Source: an uncultured Bacteroidota bacterium
GTDB lineage: Bacteria > Bacteroidota > Bacteroidia > Bacteroidales > P3
Reading direction: 5' to 3'
Assembly (NCBI GenBank): GCA_902800395.1
Contig: CADCEC010000008.1
Location: forward strand, 1 to 64,000
Length of the DNA: 64,000 bases
Shown here: positions 41,172 to 50,498 of the stretch, piece after piece
Numbering within the stretch: position 1 is the first letter of the stretch
How the letters are laid out: each line of letters opens with the position of its first letter
Notes under the pieces: generated by a model
What the model was told of the DNA's origin: nothing
What the model saw: the letters and a program-made list of their open reading frames with translations, nothing else
Database searches by the model: none
Position numbers and translations under genes: made by a program

Positions 41172-42460
41172 TTCTTCTTGGCGGTAGGTTTCTTGACAGC
41201 CGTCTTTTTGGCAACCGATTTTTTAGCGGTAGCTTGGGGGGCGATGTCTGTCCTGCCGGGATAGACTTTGAGAGCCTCCTCGAGGCATTTCATGGCGGCC
41301 TTCAGATCCTCCTTGCAGAGGCAATAGGTGATGCGAGCCTGATGGCGTCCCTGCTCGGGATTAACATAGAAACCTGTTGCGGGAGCCAGCATCACGGTAG
41401 CGCCCTTGTAGCTAAAGTCGGTCAGGAGCCACTGGCAGAAACGGTCGCTATCGTCGATAGGCAGGTCGATGACGGTGTAGAAAGCGCCCTTGGGCATCGG
41501 ACAGAAACATCCGGGAATCTTATTAACACCCTCAACGATAACGTTACGGCGAGCCACATACTCAGCCTGCACAGCGTCGAAATACTCCTGCGGCGTGTCG
41601 ACGGCGGCTTCGCCGAAGAATTGGCCGAACGACGGGGGAGAGAGTCGAGCCTGTGCCAAACGCATGGCGGTGGCATAGACCTCGCTGTTGCGCGTCACCA
41701 TGCAGCCCACGCGGGCACCACAGGCGCTGTAACGCTTCGACACGGAGTCGAACAGAATGGTGTTGCGCTCCAATCCCTCGAGTTGCATGACGCTGAAATG
41801 CTGGTTGCCGTCGTAGCAGAACTCACGATACACCTCGTCAGCAAAGAGGAAGAGGTCGTATTTCTTCACCAAACCGGCCACCTTCAACAGCTCCTCATGG
41901 GTGTAGAGGTAACCCGTGGGATTGTTAGGATTGCAAATCATGATGGCACGCGTATAGGGCGTGATGACCTTCTCGAACTCCTCAATGGGAGGCAAGGCGA
42001 AACCGGTCCTGATGTCGCTGGGAATCGTGACAATCTTGGCGTCGCACAGTTTGGCGAAGGTATTGTAATTGGTATAGTAAGGCTCGGGGATGATAATTTC
42101 GTCACCAGGATTCAGGCACACGGTGAAAGCCATCTGCAGGGCCTCGCTGCCGCCATTGGTGACGATAATCTGGTTAGGGGTAACATCGATGCCGTGACGG
42201 TGGTAGTAGTTGCAGAGGGCACGGCGGTAGGTGGGAATACCAGCGGAGTGGCTGTATTCCAGCACTCCTTTGTTCTTTGCCATCTCGTGAGCCTTCACAG
42301 AGAGGGCCTCAAGGGCACCTGCAGGAGTCTCGATATCGGGCTGACCGATATTCAGGTGATAGACATGTACACCGCGCTCCTTGGCAGCGTCGGCAAAGGG
42401 GACAAGTTTACGGATGGCGCTCTGCGGCAGTTCCAGTCCTTTATGCGAAATATGCGGCAT
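41168..42460 (-). CDS. PLP-dependent aminotransferase (class I/II) with Lys-rich tail
   Basis: This encodes 430 residues. It is an aspartate-type aminotransferase: NGGSEALQMAF (about 103), NPNNPTGYLYT (about 174), the PLP Lys in DSVSKRYSACGARVG (about 240) and a C-terminal Arg region. It swaps an amino group between an amino acid and 2-oxoglutarate; the precise substrate is not clear. The last about 21 residues are a run of AKK/AVKK repeats like histone H1 tails, which is unusual for this family. It is the first gene of the operon that continues to 37123. Confidence 0.9.
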   Translation of the reverse strand: MPHISHKGLELPQSAIRKLVPFADAAKERGVHVYHLNIGQPDIETPAGALEALSVKAHEMAKNKGVLEYSHSAGIPTYRRALCNYYHRHGIDVTPNQIIVTNGGSEALQMAFTVCLNPGDEIIIPEPYYTNYNTFAKLCDAKIVTIPSDIRTGFALPPIEEFEKVITPYTRAIMICNPNNPTGYLYTHEELLKVAGLVKKYDLFLFADEVYREFCYDGNQHFSVMQLEGLERNTILFDSVSKRYSACGARVGCMVTRNSEVYATAMRLAQARLSPPSFGQFFGEAAVDTPQEYFDAVQAEYVARRNVIVEGVNKIPGCFCPMPKGAFYTVIDLPIDDSDRFCQWLLTDFSYKGATVMLAPATGFYVNPEQGRHQARITYCLCKEDLKAAMKCLEEALKVYPGRTDIAPQATAKKSVAKKTAVKKPTAKKK

Positions 42461-42493
42461 GAAACTTAGTGTTAAATGTTTGGTGAGAGGTTA

Positions 42494-43006
42494 TTACTTC
42501 GTAGGAGCTTCAATGGGCTTCACAGCCTCGACAGCTTTGCTCTCGACGGGCTTCACAGTGGCCGGATGGCTCTTGGGCTGAGGCTGAGCCTGTGCGCCGC
42601 CTTCCTGAGTGACGTTACCCTTAATTTTCAGCACCACACGGGGATTGTCGACAGCATTGCTAGTGACGGTGACGGTCTTCGAGAAGCCACCCACGTTGTT
42701 GGTGTTGTAGTGAACCTTAATGGTGCCGGTATTGCCGGGCATAACAGGCTTCTGAGTGTAACTCGGAGTGGTGCAGCCGCAAGAGGCTTTCACATTGGAG
42801 AGGATGAGAGGCTCATTGCCCTCATTGATGAAGGTAAACTCACAGTCGCCATTGCCACCCTTGGTGATGGTGCCGTAATTGTGTTCGGTTTCAGTGAAAC
42901 GGATTTTGGCGCCGTTGGCGGGAGTTTCATCTTTCTTGGTGTCCTGTGCGCTTGCCATACCAAATGCCATCGAGGCAAAGAGGCAAATCATTGCAAATTT
43001 CTTCAT
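42494..43006 (-). CDS. DUF1573 secreted protein
   Basis: This encodes 170 residues with a signal peptide (ends MASAQ). The DUF1573 (ASPM/SPD-2/Hydin-like) fold is marked by HNYGTITKGG, CEFTFINEGNEPLIL, and the conserved SCGCTTPSY (about 74-82), then PGNTGTIKVHYN. The role is not known; the CGC motif may bind metal or be redox-active. The tail (about 138-170) is rich in Pro, Lys and Glu. It has a promoter at 43125-43096 and a leader containing GGAAAGT-type repeats. Confidence 0.88.
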   Translation of the reverse strand: MKKFAMICLFASMAFGMASAQDTKKDETPANGAKIRFTETEHNYGTITKGGNGDCEFTFINEGNEPLILSNVKASCGCTTPSYTQKPVMPGNTGTIKVHYNTNNVGGFSKTVTVTSNAVDNPRVVLKIKGNVTQEGGAQAQPQPKSHPATVKPVESKAVEAVKPIEAPTK

Positions 43007-43095
43007 GTTATTAGGTTTTTAAAGTTTATATTTCAATTAATTACAATATCATATTTTCACCCTTCACTTTCCACTTTTCGCTTTCATTTGGCCTG

Positions 43096-43125
43096 CAAAA
43101 TTACTAATTTTTTAGTACACGCAAA
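43096..43125 (-). promoter_or_regulatory. promoter of DUF1573 gene
   Basis: On the minus strand TTTG (43125-43122), 18 bp, TAATTTTG (43103-43096). Confidence 0.55.
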
Positions 43126-43165
43126 CAAAAAATTATTGCAAAAAATATTAAATAAAATTAAATTA

Positions 43166-44518
43166 TTAGTTTTCAACGTTTTCCAGCCTGTGTCTAATCA
43201 CAATATCCAGTCTTTTCTCATGAGTACGGATGCGAAGCCATTCCTCTAGCCGTTTCACGGACTCTCCCTCCAGTCGTTTCCCCTCCTGCGGGGTCACCAC
43301 CGCTGTCAACACGCCACCGAGTTTGCCGACGGCAATCGAATGCACGTCGGGGAATAAGGGTTTCGCCTCGTTGCAGATATTCAGCGAGAGGGTATCGTAG
43401 GCAGCAATGGCCGCCAGTTGGCGTTGCAAATCGGCCACTTGGTTGCTCAGCACAGCGTTGGCTTGTTCGGCAGAACTGAGGGACGAGGCCATGACCAGGT
43501 TCTCGGCATTCTCGGCTTGGATTACCATGAGTTCCATCTCCTCGAGGCCATAGAAATGCAGTCTCGAGCGTGCCTCTTCAATGCGGGCCTCGGAAATCTC
43601 CTTGCCCACGGCTACCACACGCAAAGTGTCGCCCTGAGCTTGCGACGAAAGAATCTGTGTCCCGGGCTGCTCGATTTCAGCTTTGACAAAGTGATTCTTG
43701 CTATTTTCCAACACGTTCTCTTTTACGATATTGACAGTAAGGAAAGCCGCCGGAATCATGGTGAGCAATACGATGGAGTAGACCACCCTGCGGCCGCGGC
43801 GCAAAGCGTCGGACCCTGTGTCGTGTACTGCGTGGAAGCGCAGCAGTTTTACTCCTAGGAATGTCGAGGTGGCGATGAAGACGGTGTTGATGAAAAACAG
43901 GTAGAAAGCGCCGAAGAAGTAGGCCCATTGCGCTGTGGCCAGGCCGTAACCCGCCGTGCAGAGAGGAGGCATGAGGGCTGTGGCGATGGCCACACCGGGA
44001 ATTACCTGTCCTTTGCTCTTTGTGGTCAGTGCCAGTACACCCGCGGCGCCGCCGAAGAATGCTATCAGCACATCGTAGAGCGTCGGCGATGTGCGCGCCA
44101 GCAGCTCGCTCTGAGCCTCGCTGAGGGGCGAAATGAGGAAATAAGCCGTCGCCGTCACCACCGAGATGAGCGTCGCCACGCCGTAGTTTTTCAGCGACTG
44201 TTTGAGTAATTCCAAATCGCTGATACCCACAGATAAACCCATTCCGATGATTGGACCCATCAGCGGTGAGATAAGCATGGCACCGATGATTACTGCCGTT
44301 GAGTTCACATTCAGTCCCAGCGAAGCAATCAGGATGGCGAACATCAGAATCCATAGGTTTGTCCCTCGGAACACGATGCTCCCTTTCACCTGTTCAATCA
44401 CTGTCCGCTCTTCCTCCTTGTCAGACATGAGATTGAAATACTGGCTCAGCTCTTTTTTCAGGTATTGGTAGTTGAATTTCATGTCGAAAAGCTTTTCAAA
44501 AGATAACGTGGTAGTCAT
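43166..44518 (-). CDS. DUF389 membrane protein
   Basis: This encodes 450 residues from the ATG at 44518 (an in-frame TTG upstream is not used). Six or seven membrane spans carry DUF389 hallmarks: NSTAVIIGAMLISPLMGPI (about 72-90), then GGAAGVLALT, GVAIATALMPPLC (about 185). The C-terminal 180 residues form a periplasmic or cytoplasmic domain with helical repeats (AENAENLVMASSLSSAEQAN). The family is widespread and its role unknown. It is transcribed alone on the minus strand, divergent from the oxidoreductase operon. Confidence 0.88.
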   Translation of the reverse strand: MTTTLSFEKLFDMKFNYQYLKKELSQYFNLMSDKEEERTVIEQVKGSIVFRGTNLWILMFAILIASLGLNVNSTAVIIGAMLISPLMGPIIGMGLSVGISDLELLKQSLKNYGVATLISVVTATAYFLISPLSEAQSELLARTSPTLYDVLIAFFGGAAGVLALTTKSKGQVIPGVAIATALMPPLCTAGYGLATAQWAYFFGAFYLFFINTVFIATSTFLGVKLLRFHAVHDTGSDALRRGRRVVYSIVLLTMIPAAFLTVNIVKENVLENSKNHFVKAEIEQPGTQILSSQAQGDTLRVVAVGKEISEARIEEARSRLHFYGLEEMELMVIQAENAENLVMASSLSSAEQANAVLSNQVADLQRQLAAIAAYDTLSLNICNEAKPLFPDVHSIAVGKLGGVLTAVVTPQEGKRLEGESVKRLEEWLRIRTHEKRLDIVIRHRLENVEN

Positions 44519-44648
44519 TTTTTTATTGTTTTGATGCTTCAAAATGCACTCTGATAAAGTGCAATATGTAGCGGTTTAATAATCAGTAAATTGTATTGAA
44601 TATAAAATTATTTTCACCATTTTTAGTGATAGTATGAAATTTATTTCG

Positions 44649-44656
44649 TATCTTTG
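44649..44656 (+). promoter_or_regulatory. -7 box of the 2-oxoacid oxidoreductase operon
   Basis: TATCTTTG at 44649-44656 precedes the ferredoxin-subunit gene by 57 bp; a -33 element is not clear (TTTTAG at 44621-44626). Confidence 0.55.
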
Positions 44657-44712
44657 CACGCAGTTGTTTGTTTGAAAAACGTAATTTATATTAATCTTAT
44701 AACATTAAAATT

Positions 44713-44931
44713 ATGGCATTTAAAGGACAAATCATCATCGATACCGAGCGCTGCAAAGGCTGCGGAGTCTGCGTACCCGTCTGCCCGATGAAGTGCATCG
44801 CGTTGTCGAAAAATGTAAACGGTAAGGGTTACAACTACACCGAGACCGTGAATGACAGTTGCATTGGCTGCGCCAGCTGCGCCATGGTGTGCCCCGACGG
44901 CGTGATCTCCGTTTACAAGAAGAAAATCTAA
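44713..44931 (+). CDS. vorD: 2-oxoacid:ferredoxin oxidoreductase, ferredoxin (delta) subunit
   Basis: This encodes 72 residues with two 4Fe-4S motifs, CKGCGVCVPVCP (about 15-26) and CIGCASCAMVCP (about 53-64). It passes electrons from the TPP subunit to ferredoxin. It is the first of four genes (ferredoxin, alpha, beta, gamma) spaced by 14-25 bp, which is the usual set for 2-oxoglutarate or 2-oxoisovalerate ferredoxin oxidoreductase. Confidence 0.9.
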   Translation: MAFKGQIIIDTERCKGCGVCVPVCPMKCIALSKNVNGKGYNYTETVNDSCIGCASCAMVCPDGVISVYKKKI

Positions 44932-44955
44932 ACGAAAAAGAAAGAAAGGAATACT

Positions 44956-46038
44956 ATGGCAAGAGAACTTCAACTGATGAAGGGCAATGAAGCTATTGCC
45001 CGCGCAATGATTGCCAGCGGTACGGACGGCTACTTTGGCTATCCTATCACCCCGCAGTCGGAAGTAATGGAAACCCTTATGGCCGAGAAACCGTGGGAGA
45101 CCACCGGTATGACCGTGCTGCAGGCCGAGTCGGAGGTTGCCTCCATCAACATGGTCTACGGCGGTGCCGCCACCGGTAAGAAAGTCGCCACCTCGAGCTC
45201 CAGCCCCGGAATCTCGCTGATGCAGGAAGGTCTGACCTACCTCGCCGGCGCCGAAATCCCCTGCTTGGTTGTCAACGTCATGCGTGGCGGCCCCGGTCTC
45301 GGTACCATCCAGCCCTCGCAGAGCGACTATTTCCAGAGCGTGAAGGGTGGCGGTCACGGTGACTATCAGCTCTACACCCTCGCTCCCGCCTCGGTGCAGG
45401 AGATGTACGACTTCGTGTTCGACGCTTGGGACATCGCCTTCAAGTATCGCAACCCCGTCCTCATCCTCTCCGACGGTGCTATCGGACAGTGCATGGAGAA
45501 ACTCTACACCCGCGACAACCTGCCTCGCTGGACCGAGGAGGAGCGCCGTAAGAACGCCCCTTGGGGCACCTGGGGCAAGCCTGCCAACCGTCCGCACAAC
45601 ATCATCACCTCTCTCGAACTTGAGAGCGCCCGCCAAGAAGTCTTCAACCTGAAGCTGCAGGCCAAATATGCCGAGATGAAAGAGAAAGAGGTGCGCTACG
45701 AGATGCTGAACTGCGAGGATGCCGACTACATCATCGTCGCCTACGGTTCGAGCAGCCGTATCGCCATGAAGGCCATGCAGATGGCCCGCGAGAAAGGCAT
45801 CAAGGTGGGTCTGTTCCGCCTGATTACCCTCTTCCCCTTCCCGACCAAACAGCTGGCCGAGGTTGCCGCCCACGTGAAGGGTATCCTTTGCGTCGAGATG
45901 AGCGCCGGCCAGATGATTGAGGACGTGAAGCTGGCCACCAAGTGCGGTGTGAAGACCGAGCACTTCGGCCGCTTCGGCGGTATCATCCCCACTCCCGGCG
46001 AGGTCCTGGAGGCTCTTGAAAACAAGATTATCAAATAA
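44956..46038 (+). CDS. vorB: 2-oxoacid:ferredoxin oxidoreductase, alpha subunit
   Basis: This encodes 360 residues. GYFGYPITPQSEVME (about 25-39) is the pyrimidine-binding entry motif of the family, and the N-terminal KGNEAIARAMIASG and the C-terminal FPFPTKQLAEV region agree. It binds part of the TPP cofactor and CoA with its beta partner. The substrate (2-oxoglutarate or branched 2-oxoacids) is not readable with certainty; the gene order and subunit sizes resemble the Bacteroides VorB set. Confidence 0.88.
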   Translation: MARELQLMKGNEAIARAMIASGTDGYFGYPITPQSEVMETLMAEKPWETTGMTVLQAESEVASINMVYGGAATGKKVATSSSSPGISLMQEGLTYLAGAEIPCLVVNVMRGGPGLGTIQPSQSDYFQSVKGGGHGDYQLYTLAPASVQEMYDFVFDAWDIAFKYRNPVLILSDGAIGQCMEKLYTRDNLPRWTEEERRKNAPWGTWGKPANRPHNIITSLELESARQEVFNLKLQAKYAEMKEKEVRYEMLNCEDADYIIVAYGSSSRIAMKAMQMAREKGIKVGLFRLITLFPFPTKQLAEVAAHVKGILCVEMSAGQMIEDVKLATKCGVKTEHFGRFGGIIPTPGEVLEALENKIIK

Positions 46039-46052
46039 AGAAAGGAACAACA

Positions 46053-46901
46053 ATGAATCAAGATATTGAAGCTCGCAAACAAGCGCTGTTGAAAGAGGGT
46101 TACGAGGAGGTTTACACCCGTACCAAGGTGCTCACCGACGCCGTCATGCACTACTGCCCCGGTTGCGGTCACGGCACCACCCACCGCCTCATCGCCGAGG
46201 TTATCGACGAGATGGGCATTCAGGACAACGTCGTCGGCGTCAGCCCCGTCGGATGCTCCGTTTTGGCCTACAACTATTTCGATGTCGACTTCCAGGAGGC
46301 CGCCCACGGCCGCGCTCCTGCTGTCGCCACCGCTATTAAGCGCCTCAACCCCGACACCTTTGTATTCACCTATCAGGGTGACGGTGATCTGGCCGCTATC
46401 GGCACCGCCGAGACCATCCATGCCGCCAACCGTGGCGAGAACATGACCATGATTTTCGTCAACAACGGTATCTACGGTATGACCGGTGGCCAGATGGCCC
46501 CCACGACACTCGTTGGCATGCGCAGTGCCACCACTCCATATGGCCGCCGCGTGGACCTCAACGGTTATCCCCTCCGCATGACGGAGCTCCTCTCCACCCT
46601 GCCCGGCACCTACTACGTGACCCGTCAGAGCGTGCAGAACCCCGCCGCCGTGCGCAAGGCCAAAGCCGCTATCCGCAAAGCCTTCGAGAACCAGAAACTG
46701 AAGAAAGGCCTCTCCTTCGTCGAGATCCTCTCCAACTGCAATAGCGGCTGGAAAATGACTCCTGTGGCCGCCAACAAGTGGATGGAAGACAACATGATGC
46801 CCAACTACCCCATCGGCGACATCAAAGTCGACGGCAAGATTGTCGAGGGCATCGACGCCAACCGTCTCGTTCTGGATCACCCGCTGACCGTTCAGCAATA
46901 A
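46053..46901 (+). CDS. vorA: 2-oxoacid:ferredoxin oxidoreductase, TPP-binding beta subunit
   Basis: This encodes 282 residues. CPGCGHGTTHRL (about 31-42) and the TPP/Mg motif GDGDLAAIGTAETIHAANRG (about 109-128), followed by NNGIYGMTGGQ, mark the catalytic subunit. It starts 14 bp after the alpha gene and lies 24 bp before the gamma gene. Confidence 0.92.
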   Translation: MNQDIEARKQALLKEGYEEVYTRTKVLTDAVMHYCPGCGHGTTHRLIAEVIDEMGIQDNVVGVSPVGCSVLAYNYFDVDFQEAAHGRAPAVATAIKRLNPDTFVFTYQGDGDLAAIGTAETIHAANRGENMTMIFVNNGIYGMTGGQMAPTTLVGMRSATTPYGRRVDLNGYPLRMTELLSTLPGTYYVTRQSVQNPAAVRKAKAAIRKAFENQKLKKGLSFVEILSNCNSGWKMTPVAANKWMEDNMMPNYPIGDIKVDGKIVEGIDANRLVLDHPLTVQQ

Positions 46902-46925
46902 TTAACAATTAAAAACGAAGAAACA

Positions 46926-47477
46926 ATGACTGAAGAAATCATCATAGCCGGTTTCGGTGGACAGGGTGTCCTCTCGATGGGTAAGATTCTTGCCTACTCC
47001 GGTGTCATGCAGGACAAAGAGGTCAGCTGGATGCCCAGCTACGGCCCCGAGATGCGTGGCGGCACCGCCAACGTCTCCGTCATCATCAGCGACGAGCGCA
47101 TCAGCTCGCCCATCATCAACCAGTTCGACACTGCCATCGTGCTCAACCAGCAGTCGCTGGACAAGTTCGAGAGCGCTGTGAAGCCCGGCGGTTACCTCAT
47201 CTATGACCCCAACGGCATCACCCACGAACCCACCCGCAAGGACATCAACATCTACAAGATCGCCGCTACCGCCAAAGCCCAGGAGCTCGGCATCAGCAAG
47301 GTCTTCAACATGGTGGTCCTCGGTGGCTTCCTGAAGTTGAAACCCATTGTCGACAAGCAGTACATCCACGAAGGTCTGGAGCACTCCCTGCCCCAGCGCC
47401 ACTGGAACCTCATTCCCCAGAACGAGGAAGCTATCGAAATCGGCAAGGGCCTCATCGAAGCCGTCCAGGTTCTCTAA
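46926..47477 (+). CDS. vorC: 2-oxoacid:ferredoxin oxidoreductase, gamma subunit
   Basis: This encodes 183 residues. AGFGGQGVLSMGKIL (about 7-21) and SYGPEMRGGTANV (about 39-51) are the gamma-domain hallmarks. It completes the four-subunit enzyme that decarboxylates 2-oxoacids to acyl-CoA with reduced ferredoxin. A strong terminator follows. Confidence 0.92.
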   Translation: MTEEIIIAGFGGQGVLSMGKILAYSGVMQDKEVSWMPSYGPEMRGGTANVSVIISDERISSPIINQFDTAIVLNQQSLDKFESAVKPGGYLIYDPNGITHEPTRKDINIYKIAATAKAQELGISKVFNMVVLGGFLKLKPIVDKQYIHEGLEHSLPQRHWNLIPQNEEAIEIGKGLIEAVQVL

Positions 47478-47503
47478 GCCCTAAGCGCTTTACATTGAAA
47501 CAA

Positions 47504-47541
47504 AGAATCCCGGTCTCAGTGGCCGGGATTCTATTTTTTTT
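47504..47541. terminator. bidirectional terminator
   Basis: AGAATCCCGG and CCGGGATTCT form a 10-bp stem, loop of 9, then a T-run (47534-47541). It separates the convergent oxidoreductase operon and receptor gene. Confidence 0.88.
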
Positions 47542-47550
47542 ATTTCCAAC

Positions 47551-50115
47551 TTAGTAGATGGTGCTCTCGTCGGCGCCCTCTTCTTCCTGTTGCTGGGGTT
47601 TCTGCTTCAAACCATTGTTGATTTTCCAAGAGAAACCGAGGGTGACGGTGGGCGAGAGGCGTTTAGCCTTCACCTCACGGTTCATTTGGGAGTCGTAGGT
47701 GCGGTGACCCCAGCCACCAGTGGCGAGTACGTCGCTGACGCGCAGGCTCACGGTGCCGCGACGCTGGAAGACCTCTTTTTTCACCGCCAGGTCGACCCAG
47801 TAGTTGGCATCCATCTCGGTCTGCAGGTCGAGCCACGGAGCCCAGTACTGGCCGCTGAGCTGGATGGTCCAGTCGTCAGGCAGGTTCATGTAGGAACTGA
47901 ACTTACCGCTGGCTTGGAACGACGACTTGTCCTTGTTGCCCAACAGGGCGGTGCCCTCGATGGTACTCTCATAGAGGTTGAGGCTGACATTGATTTTCCA
48001 CCACTTGAGGATTTGCCAGTCGAAGATGAACTCGAGGCCGTAGTTGTAGCCCGTGCTGAGATTGAAGGCTGTGGAGGCACGGTAGCCGTCATACTGGGGG
48101 TTGTAGGGCTCCCACCAGGCATAGTAGGCCGCACTGTCGGCACACCACATGAAGCCGTAGCGGGTAATCATGTTGTTGGTCTGACGGTAGTATAAAGAAG
48201 TGAAGATGTTCACCTTGTCAATGCCGAGGTTATAGGATATCTCGAAAGCATTGGTGTATTCGGGGTCGAGATTGGGGTTGCCGAAGGAGATTTGGTCGCC
48301 CTCGCGGACATCCATATAGGGGTTGAGATCCCAGAAATGGGGTCGGTGAACACGACGACTGTAGCTCACCTGCATGCTCTGCATCTCGTCGAACTTGTAC
48401 GACAGGTGCAGCGTGGGATAGAGTTGCCAGTAGGTCTTATCAATGGCCACGGTGGCGGGATGGTTGAGGTCCTCACCATAGATAGAAGAGTATTCGCCAC
48501 GCAGGCCCACCTGCAGCGAGAGGCTTTCGGTGAGGCCACCGCCCAAGGTGCCGTAGATGGCATGCACGTGCTGGTTGTAATCGAAGTGCGTCGACGAGAC
48601 GGCGTCGTAGATATGGTTGGTGGTGCTAGTGGTGCGATAGTAGTCGGCGCGCTGGTTGGGCCAATCCATACGACCCTCGTAGCCTGTCTCGAGACGCCAG
48701 CCTTCGCGGCCAAAGAAGGTGTCGAGGGGACGCAGCCAATTAAGTTTGATGTTCAACGCTTGGTGGTGGTTCTCCGTCTCGCTCTCGCGCAGGTAATAGT
48801 GGTCGTTATTGGCAGCAACATCATTGTAGACCTGGTCTTGCTCGCCCTCGCCCGTCACCTGGCGGGTGCTGAAAGTAGCATCGAGGGTAAGTTCCTCGTC
48901 CTTGCGATTGAATTTCCTTGTATACAAGAGATTGAACGAGTGATTCACATTGACGTTGTCGCTCTCCGAGACCTGATTGTAGTGCAACGAATCGTTGGGA
49001 TTGTACACATCCTTGGCATAGATGTCGCTATGACGCTGACGATTGCCGCCACGCAGTTGGTAACTGAGCAGGAGGCTATTGTATTCGTCGAAATAATATT
49101 CGCCGCCCAACTTGAAGCTGCCCATGTAGTTGGGATTGAGGCTATACTGGTCAATGTCGTAGTGCGAGCGCGTGGTGCCGTCGAGATTCAGGTACTCGAT
49201 GTCGGAGTTGGAGTTGTTGCCGCGCTGACGCACACCGCCGTCGGCATTGAAAAAAAGGTTATACTTTTCAGTGGTGTAGTTGAGGCTGATGTTGCTCATC
49301 GCCGTGGGAATCCAACGAGGCAGCGAGTCGGGCACCGCAAAGGGCAGCGGGGCACCCACATTGACGTTCACCACACCGTTGAGTCCCAAGGCGCCAGCGG
49401 TCTTGTCCTTGAGTTTGATATTGATGATACCACTCATGCCCTCGGGGTCGTATTTCGCCGAGGGGTTGGTGATAACCTCGACATTCTCCACCGTCGAAGC
49501 AGGAATCTGTTCCAGCAGCGATGCCAAGTCACTGGAGAGCAACTCGCTGGGACGTCCGTTGATGAGCACCTTGACATTGGAGGATCCTCGCAGCGTCACG
49601 TTGCCGTCGTTGTCCACCGCCACGCTGGGCACCTGCTCCAGCACATCGGTGGCGGTGCCGCCACCTGAGACGATATTCTTGTCGACGTTCACCACGCGTT
49701 TGTCGAGCTGATACTCCACCATCGAGCGTTCGGCAGAGATCTCCACAGCCTCCATCATGGTGCCGGTCATCTTGAGTTCCACCTTGCCGACGTTCACGTT
49801 GCGGCGACGGTCGTTGAAGACGACGGGATCGGCGTAGTACCAAGCGTCGTAGCCGATGAAGGTAACTCTCAGGATATAACGCCCGTAGGGGGCCGTCAGC
49901 GAGAATGTGCCATTGCGTTCACTCACGGTGCCGTTCACCAGCGACGAATCGCTGGCCTTCAGCAGCGCGATGTTGGCATACTCGATGTTCTCGCCGGTGC
50001 GCTTGTCCACCACACGACCCGTCACGCCGCCTTGGGCGTAGGCGGAAGTGGAAAGTGAAAAGTGGAAAGCGAAAAGCAAACTGACGCAGAAAACGACTCG
50101 CAAAAACCTCTTCAT
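47551..50115 (-). CDS. outer-membrane beta-barrel receptor (TonB-dependent-like)
   Basis: This encodes 854 residues. The signal peptide (ending TSAYAQ) has a core partly encoded by GGAAAGT heptamers. Residues about 30-115 are a carboxypeptidase-like regulatory domain (VTGRVVDKRTGENIEYANI), about 130-240 a plug domain (VDNDGNVTLRGSSNVKVLING), and the rest a beta-barrel of the OMP_b-brl_3 type with a final strand FSWKIN near the C terminus. Such proteins import or bind unknown ligands at the outer membrane. No SusD partner is adjacent. It follows the PAS gene by 15 bp on the same strand. Confidence 0.88.
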   Translation of the reverse strand: MKRFLRVVFCVSLLFAFHFSLSTSAYAQGGVTGRVVDKRTGENIEYANIALLKASDSSLVNGTVSERNGTFSLTAPYGRYILRVTFIGYDAWYYADPVVFNDRRRNVNVGKVELKMTGTMMEAVEISAERSMVEYQLDKRVVNVDKNIVSGGGTATDVLEQVPSVAVDNDGNVTLRGSSNVKVLINGRPSELLSSDLASLLEQIPASTVENVEVITNPSAKYDPEGMSGIINIKLKDKTAGALGLNGVVNVNVGAPLPFAVPDSLPRWIPTAMSNISLNYTTEKYNLFFNADGGVRQRGNNSNSDIEYLNLDGTTRSHYDIDQYSLNPNYMGSFKLGGEYYFDEYNSLLLSYQLRGGNRQRHSDIYAKDVYNPNDSLHYNQVSESDNVNVNHSFNLLYTRKFNRKDEELTLDATFSTRQVTGEGEQDQVYNDVAANNDHYYLRESETENHHQALNIKLNWLRPLDTFFGREGWRLETGYEGRMDWPNQRADYYRTTSTTNHIYDAVSSTHFDYNQHVHAIYGTLGGGLTESLSLQVGLRGEYSSIYGEDLNHPATVAIDKTYWQLYPTLHLSYKFDEMQSMQVSYSRRVHRPHFWDLNPYMDVREGDQISFGNPNLDPEYTNAFEISYNLGIDKVNIFTSLYYRQTNNMITRYGFMWCADSAAYYAWWEPYNPQYDGYRASTAFNLSTGYNYGLEFIFDWQILKWWKINVSLNLYESTIEGTALLGNKDKSSFQASGKFSSYMNLPDDWTIQLSGQYWAPWLDLQTEMDANYWVDLAVKKEVFQRRGTVSLRVSDVLATGGWGHRTYDSQMNREVKAKRLSPTVTLGFSWKINNGLKQKPQQQEEEGADESTIY
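50044..50077. repeat. GGAAAGT-type heptamers in the receptor signal peptide
   Basis: GAAGTGGAAAGTGAAAAGTG and following units encode the LLFAFHFSLS part of the signal peptide. Confidence 0.7.
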
Positions 50116-50130
50116 GTTGACATCTACTTT

Positions 50131-50490
50131 TTATTGTTTGGGTTGGCGGACGAAATGGGGCATCTCGAAGGGTATCTCAATGGAATACTCGATGAGGCCG
50201 CCAAAGGCGCCGTCCTCCTTGTACCAGGGGGTCTGGTATATGAGCTTCTTCACCTTGCTGCCATCGGCGAGGGTTTTCTCGATGGTGTAGGCGTTGAGTT
50301 CCTGATGCTCCAGCAGCCCTTTGAGCTTTGTCTTTGCCGGCTCGGGGTGGCAGTTCATCAGGTTATAGCCGACAATCTTCTGGCCGTGACTGTTCACGTC
50401 GGCCGAATGCTGGTTCATATCAAGAATATTGCCATCCACGTCGCAGACGGTGATGGCAATATTCTTAAGTCCTTCAAAGTATTGTTCCAT
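50131..50490 (-). CDS. orphan PAS-domain protein
   Basis: This encodes 119 residues from the ATG at 50490 (the in-frame GTG upstream is within the ptb end). It is essentially one PAS fold: LKNIAITVCDVDGNILDMNQ, then IVGYNLMNCHPEP, then a beta-sheet end LIYQTPWYKEDGAFGGLIEY. Similar PAS domains bind heme or flavin, but no cofactor is evident. It has no output domain. It starts 9 bases after the ptb stop and precedes the receptor gene, so the three probably share a transcript; a sensing role for fatty-acid or redox state is only a guess. Confidence 0.8.
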   Translation of the reverse strand: MEQYFEGLKNIAITVCDVDGNILDMNQHSADVNSHGQKIVGYNLMNCHPEPAKTKLKGLLEHQELNAYTIEKTLADGSKVKKLIYQTPWYKEDGAFGGLIEYSIEIPFEMPHFVRQPKQ

Positions 50491-50498
50491 ACTCGGGA

